The position numbers were made by a program, and so were the translations under genes. The notes beneath the pieces are model-generated. The model saw only the letters and a list, made by a program, of their open reading frames with translations. It did no database searches and was not told the origin of the DNA. Of a stretch of 27,658 bases of DNA, positions 1-11,708 are shown one piece after another. Source of the stretch: Beroe ovata. Taxonomy: Eukaryota; Ctenophora; Nuda; Beroida; Beroidae. Location: assembly GCA_946803715.1 (NCBI GenBank), contig CAMPET010000006.1:287141-314798 (forward strand), given 5' to 3'. The stretch's first letter is position 1; each line of letters starts with the position of its first letter.

Positions 1-20
1 GTGTGTGTGTGTGTGTGTGT
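1..20. repeat. (GT)n microsatellite at the left window edge
   Basis: Ten GT units run up to the first base. The right end of the window also finishes in (GT)n. Confidence 0.95.
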
Positions 21-51
21 ATGTGGCATCAGTGGTTTTTTCCTCACCGAA

Positions 52-301
52 AGTTGAATCATATTCGGTACAGACCCCAAAGAGTATCACCACGAGGATA
101 AAGACGGGGTAAGTGTAAATCGGAAATCCGTAAGTTTCTAACTTCCCTGCTTCACGCCGTCTTGACATCGTGACTCAATCTTACTATGATGGAATCAGCT
201 GCAGAACCCTAAACGTTTTGCGGGGAACCTACACCGAGCGATCAAATGGTCAGCAAGATTAATCATCGAATATTATTAGTTGAATCATATTCGGTACAGA
301 C
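52..301 (+). repeat. 24-bp perfect direct repeat pair (52-75 and 278-301)
   Basis: AGTTGAATCATATTCGGTAC followed by AGAC occurs at both places, 226 bases apart. The flanking bases differ. Origin unknown; a trace of a dispersed element is possible. Confidence 0.8.
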
Positions 302-980
302 GCCGATAAGTCTCTGGGAGTGATCATATTTTTGCTAAATACTCGCTGAGATCGATAATTACATACCTATCTCCCATTAATTATACGGCCTACATCCTGT
401 TTTGAATATATAGCTATTAACTAGGTATCTCAACACTGTCACCATCAACACGATCGTCTTACACTGTCCAGTTTCCATCACTACACCTACATCAGCCATA
501 TCGCAAACAGTGTTATGACATCACCACAAGATGTCATCAGCAATGACGTCGCATTAACGGACCAGCATCATATTAGACCAAATCAATCAGCCTGTGCTTT
601 TTTGTATGAAATTGTATTGTATTACCCCATGTAGAAAGTAGTAACTGACTAGATTTAATACAGAAGTAGTAATTAAGTAGGTTGTGTTTTTGATATTGAT
701 AATGTAGATTGTAAAATGTTGAATATATTTTGTTTTAGAAGCCCTCTGTGCTGACTCGACCGCGGGTCTTATAATAGGAAATCGCGAACCAAGCACCCAT
801 CAAAATACCAGAGAATGGATATTGGATAACGATGCGAATTAAGGTCTCAATATAGTGAATTGTATAACTGCAGCAGTGCAGCTCTAAAACTGATAGTGAG
901 ACGCAGCATGGAAAATGGAAACACTTCCTCATGGAATATACTTGTACAAGAGGACTTTTGCAAAGATAAACAAACATTTT

Positions 981-1372
981 TAGGAAATATGCGCCCCTGG
1001 TTCGCAAGCAAAATGTAAAGAATTTTAACAAGATTAAAGAAACAGTGAGCTAACTTCATCTATTGTTTGGTAAAACGAATTATGCTACGATTTGCACAGA
1101 TGACAGAGGAATGAGTTTATAAGGATAAATGAACGCTATAGCTAATTATTGCGCCTGTTCTAAATGGAATTAGGCCTATAAGGCCTCGACACTTTACATA
1201 TTTGCATTTGCATCTGACTAGAAAATCCACAAATCCGTTGATAAATGCATATTTCTGCATAACGAACCGCAATATGGAGTATTTGAAGATGAATAAAGGG
1301 ACTTGTCCCACTTGTACAAACAGATATTTCTAGGAAATATGCCGCCATGGTTCCCAAGCAAAATTTAAAGAA
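981..1372 (+). repeat. Diverged 42-bp direct repeat (981-1022 and 1331-1372)
   Basis: The copies match at 37 of 42 positions and start with TAGGAAATATGC. The 9-mer CTTGTACAA also precedes both, at 941 and 1311, but with 40 versus 20 bases between it and the repeat. This suggests two decayed copies of one larger unit. Confidence 0.7.
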
Positions 1373-1770
1373 TGAAGGTGACTTCATGTATAATTACATT
1401 CGTCTATAATGATATTCGTCTATTCGGTAGTGAATAGGGACCTCTATGGAGAAGGGTCTCTTATGCCATGTGCCCAGCGTTCATTACCCTCTGAGACATT
1501 ATCAAAACTAAAACTATCAAAAGTGCTTCAAATATGGGCTGTAGTTTCATCATTTCTGATTTAAATCATCATCACCCTATTTAATGTTTTGTTTTTCATA
1601 GGACATACTTCGATTACAATTTTCTTAATAGAAAAGGTGCTATAATACTATGATATTATACTCTGGTTCATTAAGTGACTTTCACAATTAGTTCAACGAA
1701 AGTTGTTACAGGTATGGAAAGACCAATGATACAGAAAATGACTTGAAGGAATATAAAGCTTAACCAAGAT

Positions 1771-1797
1771 ATGGACACCCAATCTCACTTCACAAAG
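1771..1797 (+). CDS. MYO5: Myosin V exon 1: initiator Met, nine codons
   Basis: The nine codons read MDTQSHFTK and end at AAG|GTACCT. The next exon opens in the same phase with the conserved RVWIPD segment, so the start lies nine residues before GTRVW. That is the same distance as in vertebrate myosin Va, whose N-terminus also ends in TK before the SH3-like segment. The ATG has G at -3 and G at +4, a good initiation context. The donor is poor at positions +4 and +5, so a different upstream start exon remains possible. Confidence 0.55.
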
Positions 1798-4700
1798 GTA
1801 CCTTACTTAGTCACTAATTAGTAATTACTGTGTCACACCACATTTTAGAGACCTAATGCATTCATATCAGGGTGCTGAAAATAACACAACAATAAGACCC
1901 ACAGCCATGGAAAGAAAAATGGGCGTGGTCTCGGCCCTTTAAATGTTGTCTACATTTAAGTCGCTTGTTGCGTTATGGTTGCCTTATTATTGCGTTATAC
2001 CAGTCTTATTGTCGTCTTATTGTTGTGTTATTGTTGCGTTATTGATGCATCGACACCGGCACAAGTTGCCAAAAGTTTTGTTTCAAAGTCGTGCGAAGTA
2101 CTCTGAAGTGCAAGGTGCAGCATGAGCAGAAAAATAGACAATAGCAACACTCTGATAATACCATAGTTTAGTTAAGGTACCTATATTATGGTCAAACCAA
2201 AGTCCATTTCATTTGTTAAATGAGAATTCATCACAAAAGATTGTATTCTATTGTCCTACCTCATGATTGTATACTACCTTTTCTCACATTCTGATGCCTC
2301 CTGGTATAATGACTGTTGCTTGGTCTGCACATTGTTGTTGTTTGTTGCTCTGAACATAAAGTAGCGACTGTTGTGCTCTCATAAATGTTCCAGAGGTTTT
2401 GGCAAAATTTCTATCGTCAGCAGTCAGTGCAGGATAGTATTATTCTCGATAAGGTGAGAATTTCAGATGAGGATTGACTAACGCAGCCAGGGGTTTCGGT
2501 ACCAAATAATCCATACTCCATAGCTACCATCAATACTTGTAGATCAAAGATGCTTCAAGTTGATAAAACTGTTGTCTGTAGCTCAGTCATATTACATACT
2601 GTCTGGCATAGGTTGCAGCTCGTATATGACAGTTCGATTACAGTCTGTACCTATCCAGAGATTGTTGTTGCCTCCCACAAGTTGCATGTCCCTCTATTAT
2701 AACTCACTGAGCTGACACTAGCCAGAATGTCATAAAACTCTCTGATATGATGACATATTCATCAATATCGGATGTGTCCGGCAGTGAAACTAAACCCAGC
2801 TAGCTCGAATTATCATGAACTACTATAATAATCCAATGGTTATTAACTACTGCTGCTCTTCGTAGGGTACGAGAGTGTGGATTCCTGATCGAGATGCAGT
2901 GTGGAGGGAAGGTGTTGTTGTCGCATACACACCGAGAGAAACTATTTCTGTCTCTGATTCTACTGGCCAGGTATGCACTAGCATTATTCTGATTCATCTG
3001 ATGAAAACAACAGCTGTCCTTTATGATTATGTTAATTAATGTGAACTTTTTTCCGTTTACCAAATTCTCATTATCAGTTATGCGATTTCCTAGCAATAAA
3101 TCGATGTTGCACCCCAATATCTCATATATATCAACTTGCACTGACTCTACATATCTTAATGATTCCAATAAATCAAAATTGTACAACATGGCAAATCTTA
3201 CTTCACCACTCTTTATGTAAAGCTGTACATTTTCTGTACATTATCCTTATCTTATCCTCATGCTACAAATTACTCCCAAATTGGGGCTCGAGATGTTACT
3301 ATCTTGTGCAATTATTACATCTATTAACCACGCAACAATTTGGAAGGCTCCGGGAATGACAGAGCTGTCCTACCTATAATGAACAGAGACAAAACTTTGT
3401 ACTTGATACATGAGCCCATGGTGGCATTTTCAGCGGGATCGCACAAAAGCTTATGCAGTACCCACATTCACTAATGATCCCCCTGTCTTTCTATAGCAGG
3501 GTTTCGTGTAGCCATTGTAAGATTATGCGCACTGCTTGGGTAGGTACTTTATGGCTTTATGAGAAGTTTATTTACTTGAAGAGGAAAGTACGCGTTTCAA
3601 GTTAAACTTCATAATACAAAGAATTGAAAATGGGAATTTACGTATATAAATGGGATTTACGTACATAGTAGTCTGATGAACAGATGAAATATTAGGAACA
3701 GTGGCTCCATCATACTGCCTGATGTCATTTTGGTCCTAGGCTGCAGTAACACTGCAGCACTCAGAGGTCATGCAGTGAGGACTAAAGGGCGTGCCTGGCT
3801 CCTCGTGGGCGTGGGGAGTTTTTCCTGAAACGACCTACCTCCCGTTATCATGCTCCTTAGTTTGTAATCAGCCAGACACGCTCCAAAGCCCACACTCACT
3901 GCTATGAGTCCGGGAGTTGTGGACAGGAGTCTACTACAGAGTCCATGATATTATGTACAGCTGTGTAAGTCATGGAGCGTGTCTGAGAAGCAGCCGGATT
4001 CGGGCTTACCTCAAATGTAGACGGTTTGTTAATTACAGTGCACAACACTGCGGATATGAGCCAATGCTAGGAGTGGCGAGTATAGGGGTAGAATATATAC
4101 TGGTATACACTGACCACTCAGTTTATGATCATAATGTAAGCCATTCCTGCATAGTGCATGGCTGATGAAGTATATGGGGAGTTAGGTACCAGTTACCTGA
4201 TGGAAAACTCCAACGGTTTATGTTAATTGATATGAGAATGATGCCTGATTACGTCTTACTGCAGATTAGACATTTTCCACTAATTCGAGAGTTATCTATT
4301 TAGCATTTAATAATGATGAGATGATAGTTTCTTTCGACACACTATGCATACGAATGGTATGCCCGATTTTCATACTATGCTGTACACAGAGAGCAAACTT
4401 TCATACCGGACGTTATTACTGCACAGATCAGCTCTAATTATGCAATTTGAACTCATTTAAACCCACTTACCAGTGCTAGCTCTGTGAGAAAAAATGGGCG
4501 TAGTCTATTGTAGTATTGCACTGTTTGACACGCACAGTATCAGTATGTATTACTTATAGGCGTGCTTCACCAGCCATCAAAAGCGGAACCTCTCGGCATT
4601 TGTTTTAAAAATGAGTGAAATATGTGAACGAAATCTTCTAGAGTCAAACTAATGAACTGAAGAACTGAAGATGGTGTACGCTATGCCGGAGGGTTTCACA

Positions 4701-7700
4701 CTCCCTGTTTTCAAAGGTGTACAACTATCATAGGCTAGTAGTAAGCTAGCATAGACTTCTCATAATGATATCTGTTCTACTACCTTTACTGGTAGTGTCA
4801 TACACCACTGTGTATTCATCTTCCCTAATGACTTAATTACCGTGTAATTGTCCTATTACCACCGTGTGTGTATCCTCACTCAAACACACACTCGCACTGA
4901 GTGTATATCATCAGAGTACTCAGTACACCGTGTGTTCTGAGAGTTCAAACCCCACACCGCGATTGGTATACCACAGTGTGATATTCCTCTTCATCAGCAT
5001 TAATTGAGAAATTGCACCCATCATCTGACAAGTGACTGATCTGTGAAAGTCGAGTGATTTTCCCAATTCATAGAGGTGTCTGTAATTCATAGAGGTGTCT
5101 GTAAAACAGCAAGATCTTGTAACGCGTTAGGTACTGCGCTCCACCAGCATCAGGTAACTGGTGGCATAGATTTATTCTATTTGAAGTGATAATAACTACC
5201 TCATTTCCGAGAAGATATGATAATGCTAATATGAAGCTTGGGAGAGGAGAGGAGAGAGGAAGAGAAGGTAGGGAAGGAGGAGGGAGGTTTCTGGAGCGGA
5301 TGTTGAGAGTGCATGGGATTCGTGTGTATGACAGTGAAAGCTGAGAGGTGATTCTATGTGATTCCACTTCACTATTATGACGTCATGACACACCTCCGCC
5401 TTGTGGATCCACTGCTGAGATACTGTGAACTCAGTGAGGGTTCTGCCTAATCCATATTAACAATATAATTCCTTACGATAATTAGCCATCACGTACCCCT
5501 CACACTACCTACCTACTATTCATCACGATTACTTATGAGTAAGTAATTAATTGCTAATTAGTCACTAATTGCCCCCCCCNTAATTAGTAGAGGTGTCTGT
5601 AATTAGTAGAGGTGTCTGTAATTAGTAGAGGTGTCTGTAATTAGTGGAGGTGTCTGTAATTAGTGGAGGTGTTTGTAAAACAGCAAGATCTTGTAACGCG
5701 TTACTGCGCTCCACCAGCATCAGGTAACTGGTGTCATGGATTTATTCTATTTAGAGTGGTAATAGTTACCTAATTTCCGAGAAGATATGATAATGCTAAT
5801 ATGAAGCTTGGGAGAGGAGAGGAGAGGAGAGAGGAAGAGAAGGTAGGAAAGGAAGAGGGAGGTTTCTGAAGCGGGATGTTGAGAGCGCATGGGATTCATG
5901 TATATTGTATATGACAGTGAAAGCTGAGAGGTGATTCTATGTAATTCCACTTCACTATTATGACGTCATGACACTCCGCCGCCTTGTGGATCCACTACTG
6001 AGATACTGTGAACTCAGTGAGGGTTCTGCCTAATCCATATTAACAATATAGTTCCTTATGATAATTAGCCATCACATACCCCTCACACTACCTACATACT
6101 ATTCATCACGATTACTCATGAGTAAGTAATTAATTGCTAATTAGTCACTAATTGCCCCCGTCTCAGGAAGTTGTGATTTCACTCTCCAAAGATGGCAGCA
6201 AAATACCCCCACTCCGCAACCCAGAGATACTCACCATGGAAAACAACTTGACCACAATGAGCTACCTACACGAGCCAGCCGTCCTCCATTCCCTATCCGA
6301 GCGATTCACCCGCTCAAATAATATCTACACTTACTGTGGTAAGTTGCTATAGGAACATCTACACTAATTGCTATGGTAAGTTGCTGTAGCAACATCTACA
6401 TTAATTACTGCGGTGAGTTGCTATAGCAACATTTATATTCATATTGTATATGAGCTGTGGTATGTTGCCATAGCAACCGTATCACAAGCCGTGGAATGTT
6501 GCTGCAGCAACTTCATGATTGTCNCCCCCCCCCCCCCCCCCCCCCCCCCCCCCACAAGCTTCTTCTCGATTTTCCCTCCATAGTTCATGGATTGGACGAT
6601 TGAATAAGAGTCGCATAAGTTACGATGAGAGAATTAACTAACTATCTCTCATCGATTTTCCCTCCAATTCGATTTCACATCTCATTCCAATGTAAACGAC
6701 ATTATATTATGTACACTAGATCACTACAGGCTTCATTATCCTTGCGTTATTGTGTTGAATAGGTACTGTACTCCACAATCAAATTACACTACAGTTTTGA
6801 CCGCATACTCAAATAAGATAATATAGTGAAAAGTGCTTATCTCTGTTCATTCATGATGAGAATACACTATACATGTGATGAGTATTGTCACAAAGACAAT
6901 TATTGTCAATTCTCTGAAAATAAGACAAGACTGGTTTAGTTCTTTAATACTGAATTGTACTGGATCATGCTTTCTGCCACTGCCTAGAAACCACACATCA
7001 CGATAAAACGTGTCCCATGGGAAATATGATCTACGGTTTCCGCTTACCAGAAAATAGAAACCGCATAATATTGTCATATCCTGAGAGGGAAGGAGTTATA
7101 GCGTCTGGAAACATCGCAAGGAGGGGCAATTATCTCTGTGTCCTTGTTACACTGAAATACACGTGTAATTGACTCACTAATTCTCATTACACAATCTCAT
7201 AGCTCTAGAAAATCGAGCTTCAAGGGCTTGTGATTCTCTACTTTGAGTTATCTGGTGACATGAATATAAGAACAGGGGGAACAGGGTTTGATTATTACTG
7301 ATGAATTACAAGCCACGTCATGTTGACCAAGATAGGAAACAGCTGACAGTTTTCTATAGTTTTATACCATAAGGTAGGTATAATCTAAGTCACGCACTGA
7401 CTTAGATATTCTATAGCTAGAGTACCGACTACCGGTATGGCATCAAGAACTTGCCTATGTCAGTATACGGTTATAGTATAGGTAGGTAGATGCTTGTTAC
7501 CTGATATAGCAACGCTGCGAGGTAATGGAAGGGTAAACCGATCCAACCAATACCTAACAGCTATACTGATGTCCTTATCAATCCAATTATGGAGTATTGT
7601 TAAGTGGGTTAGGTATTTATGTTGTTAAATGATAATTAAGTTATTAGATTAATTGGAGACCCACGAATCATTATATAAGAGTTGAAGAGAGTGCTGTAGT

Positions 7701-9393
7701 TTAATGTGAGGACTGAGGGTCCCAGTAGATTGTATACGACTAAAGTGAGGACACGTGTGTCCATTGTAGCACGTCATGGAATCATGCATATTGACGATAA
7801 TTGGCTATTTATTGGCTATTAATTGGCTATTAATTGGCTATTAATTGGGAGATAATGAATGCGCCAGCTTCTCAAAAATGTGATGCAATCATGATTGTTC
7901 ACATCACCTTGTTTATTGTAGACTAGCACCCAATCTTTATTCTCTGGACTTTCTATCTATCATTCACACTGTCCAATTATGCTCAATTAACTCCCATTAC
8001 CCGTGCTGTAATTGACACTAATTACCCCCTCCCGTTGCCAGGTATTGTGTTGGTTGCAATTAACCCTTACTGTGACGTTCCATTGTACGGTAACGAGATG
8101 ATATGGGCGTACAAAGGACAGCAGATCGGCCAGCTGGACCCCCACATATACGCTATCAGTGAGGATGCGTACAGCGAGATGAAGACGTGAGTTAAGACAG
8201 GGATCGATGGGAGGGGTTGTTTGTCTGTAGTGTTTGTCTGTAGTGTTTGTCTGTTGTGTTTGTCTGTTATGTTTGTCTGTTATGTTTGTCTGTTATGTTT
8301 GTCTGTTATAGTTGATGTTTGTCTGTTATGTTTGTCTGTTAGTTGAACGTTTGTCCCACGAGGACGTGACACTCCTGCAACTGCGTGTGGATGTATGGTA
8401 CAGCTGTATGGTACTGTATGGGGTACTGTTTATTGTAGGTGTGCTCTAGCTACTCTATAACATGCTGCGCGGATACTGCCGCTGCTGATCCTATCACCCC
8501 TGTGCAAGCGTCACAATCTCACATATCTCCCGACCGTTTATTATAGTACTCCCAGGACTCTTATATTTCTCACGAATGATCTGTGAGATGATGCAGAAGA
8601 TGATGAAAATGAGGCACAAATATGCGGCAGTTTTGCGGCAATTTCCGCATATTTTCAGGGTTCACTGACGTATAGCATTGAGCATGAGCACGGAAAATGT
8701 TATGAACATCCTTTTTCCAGCGAACACACATTACAGTTTACACACACACAATCTTTCATCTTGTTAGACGGTATGCAACGTCATGGCAGTCTAACAGTAG
8801 ATAGGTTCAAGTGAAGGATCAGGTAAGCGATGTAATGTGGTATGAAGGCATTTCTAGTGTCCATAGTGGAGGATGTAGACGATTCTGTCGTTGAGTAGCT
8901 GAGCGCACGGACCACACAGGATGATGATTCCTAGTCTACATCATTCCCCTAGTAGGAGACCCCTACTCAACTCTAACATCCAGCATCCTACCCAGTACCC
9001 AAGTATCCTATTGCCGTGTCTCTCCTAGAGTACCTATAGAGTATCACAGTGCTCAAAGTGTTCACCGGTTATCACTACCTATATCCTGACCGTGTTGCAT
9101 ATTGATGATCAAGCATTGCCCACCCCAAAATTTCACAGAGTGTTACAAACTTTTCCTGTGGGCACTTACGCAGTCAAAATATGTGTGATCACAAATGTGG
9201 GAAATGTCGCATACCTCAACTGTCAGAGAATAAATGACCGTTTTCCCTCCCATTTTACAATCTGTGTATCCTTCCTCCTTCGTCATGCTCATCACTGCTC
9301 AAATTACACGTTTACACGGCCGAATATAATACGGATATACCATGCCCAACCCAGCAACCAGCAATAGCAACACACAGTTACAAGTGAAATTGC

Positions 9394-9426
<33 letters not shown>

Positions 9427-11648
9427 TGACAGTTTTAATAACTGATAAGGAAGGAATAATGTCGCAGTGTCTCTGCACTGATGATTAGTACAAGATCACT
9501 ATAATTGCTCTGATATTACGTAATACAGCGTGATTTCACGGCAATTACCTGCCATCATGTGTATCAAAACAATGTAAAACTCGCTGGAAGTTGCACTAGA
9601 TCAATTGCATGCAAATGTTGGAGATTTATGATTGCCAATGTCATGGATTTCTGGGGAAATGCCGTCCTATTGTAAGTTTTAGTGCGACCGAAATTATCGG
9701 CGGCATAAAAATGGTTAAGTCCTGTGATGCAAAATATTAACCCCGTCTCAAACCAGATGTTACTTCTGATTTGATAATGAGTGTTTAGTGATATTGGTAT
9801 CACTTTGAGTGAAACCACGCCCTCTTCATGGAATACACAGGTTCATGGAGTTGCGATCAGCAGCTTGCTAAATGGAAACGTGTGTTCTAAAAACACCTTG
9901 AAACCGCTTTGACAGCACTCTGTGTTGTGTTGAAACCCCGTTGGATTTCAATTCACCATACCTCCAAACATTGACATCAACATTGTCTACCTTGACACTT
10001 CTCTACGACCAGACCCTATGTATGAGAAATTGACACCACCTCTTCTCCCCCTCTCAGATTAGGTCGTAATCAGAGTATCATAGTGTCGGGTGAGAGCGGA
10101 GCCGGTAAAACTGTCAGTGCAAAGTATGCGATGAGATACTTCGCAACTGTGGCAGGCAATGAACAGGAAACGGCCATTGAACGGAGAATCTTATCCACCA
10201 ATCCTATCATGGAAGTGAGTACTTCAATCCATAACCTATCAGCCAATTCTCCCAAGTATAGGCTTATAGAACTGATAGAATGTAAAAATACCAAGAAATA
10301 TGAATGGTTCTTTGTACTCAATGGCCCTTGTAGCAAGTTCTCTCCTCCCGCTATAATTCAGTTGATGAACTGTATACACTCTATACACTCTATACACGAC
10401 TTAAACGTGTACCCACTTGATCACTATTTACTTATTTAGGCGCTGGGAAACGCGAAGACGATACGAAACGACAACTCGTCACGGTTTGGGAAGTACGTTG
10501 AGCTGGAGTTCGACAGTGATCAGAACATTGTCGGGGCTCACATCTGTACCTACCTTCTCGAGAAGAGTCGAGTTGTGTTCCAGGTATGCGGCCACGAGAT
10601 ATGTTAACTTCGCCTAACTAACGTGTTCCTGATTAGATGGTTCACGAGCCAGCATGTTTTCAATCAAAAACTTGTTTTATGCTGTTTCGGTCACATTCTC
10701 AAAATATCAGGGTAGATTTTTTTCACTTCCCTCCTCTTTAAATTTTAAGTTCAAATTTGAACGCCCTTCTAAGTAGTCCTTCTCGCCTCATATTCATTTC
10801 CGCCGTAGCAGTGCTGCAGCTGCAATATCTTTGTATGACGTGTAACGGTGCGCGGTTGCTATCTATCATTAGTATGACTCCCCTGTTAAATCATCACAAG
10901 ATATAAATCTCTGTTCATTATGCACAAAACAAAATAGACCGATAGTATCCTGCCATACCCACTCTCCCAGACAACTTCCTTTATGAAGGAGCAGTCACTG
11001 CCTGACTTCTTTATAAAGGAGTAGCCTGTCATTAGGCGAGGTATCCCTAATAATTCTTAACTGTAATATGTGTCACATGGTTGTGCTAAGAAATATGCGT
11101 CTGTGCAGTGTGCATGTGTGTATGACTGTGTGTGTGTGCGACGTGCAGTGCGTGTACATTTGAGAGCTAATAACCATGTGTGTAATGTGTATACCTGAGT
11201 CTCAATCAGGTCTCAATATTGCTAACACAGGGAATATTTCACTATTCACTGTGTACATTGGTTAGGGAGGACGGAGGAAGTGGACAATAGGTACTTTAAT
11301 TATGAGTTTTAATTGTGGGTTACGTAATAATTTGAGTGACGGCTTACCTTCAGAGTATTCATCGGGGTAAAATTTATGAATGAAAGGACTATATGCTGCA
11401 CTTGAATGCCTATATACGCAATTTAGACCAAAGTTGCAACCCACCGTGTGAAATGAACTTCTCCTGCAGGCAAGGAATGAGCGGAACTATCACATTTTCT
11501 ACCAGCTTTGCGCAGCTCGAGACTTGCCACAGCTACAACATCTCAAACTCAGTGAGTATTGGAGTTGCTGTTAGGCACATTTCTGTGCAGGCATACCTTC
11601 TCAGTTTTCTATGTAAAGAATGATACACAGGTGAAGGGTCTGTGTATG

Positions 11649-11708
<60 letters not shown>

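Larger units (their letters stand above)
1..1770. other. Region upstream of the myosin start
   Basis: No supportable gene. It opens with a (GT)n tract (1-20). A perfect 24-bp direct repeat lies at 52-75 and 278-301, and a diverged 42-bp direct repeat at 981-1022 and 1331-1372. The minus-strand open frames around 735-1387 include these repeats and resemble no protein I know. The 5' UTR and promoter of the myosin should lie at the right end or further upstream, but no convincing TATA box or initiator can be singled out. Confidence 0.6.
2971..6166 (+). other. Myosin intron 2 (3196 bases), repeat-rich
   Basis: No coding sequence I can support. It contains a 12-bp inverted repeat (CAGACACGCTCC at 3873-3884, complement at 3974-3985), a 19-bp minisatellite, and a duplication of about 480 bp that occupies the last kilobase up to the splice acceptor. 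Open frames at 3917-4165 and on the minus strand in the duplication look like chance. Confidence 0.75.
6339..8041 (+). other. Myosin intron 3 (1703 bases)
   Basis: Contains the splice-site-like tandem repeat, an N plus a run of 29 C (6524-6553), a perfect 10-bp hairpin (7383-7407), and a short tandem TTGGCTATTAA repeat (about 7800-7848). No gene seen. Confidence 0.75.
8187..10057 (+). other. Myosin intron 4 (1871 bases)
   Basis: Holds a 13-bp minisatellite (8217-8341), a 10-bp inverted repeat (8618-8627 with 8645-8654), and a (GT)n tract (9396-9425). No supportable gene; the open frames at 9092-9367 and 9564-9818 show no recognisable protein features. Confidence 0.7.

Noticed and set aside
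735-1387. Overlapping minus-strand open frames (735-1031, 1160-1387) as a small gene
   Set aside because: No ordered domain, no matching splice sites, and the similarity between them comes from the underlying DNA direct repeat.
2800-3189. 129-codon minus-strand open frame
   Set aside because: It overlaps the myosin N-terminal exon on the opposite strand. The + strand frame has a recognisable conserved segment and proper splice sites; this one has neither.
3873-3985. 12-bp inverted repeat as the ends of a transposon
   Set aside because: No target-site duplication or internal coding seen, and 12-bp matches over 100 bases can arise by chance.
4938-4965. GAGTTCAAACCCC, like the B box of a tRNA or tRNA-derived SINE
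   Set aside because: No matching A box, acceptor stem or cloverleaf could be folded around it.
5068-5950. Minus-strand open frames in the intron 2 duplication (LSLSYT...SSPLPS-like proteins)
   Set aside because: They are low-complexity translations of the purine-rich tract, appear in both copies with different frames of length, and lack any domain.
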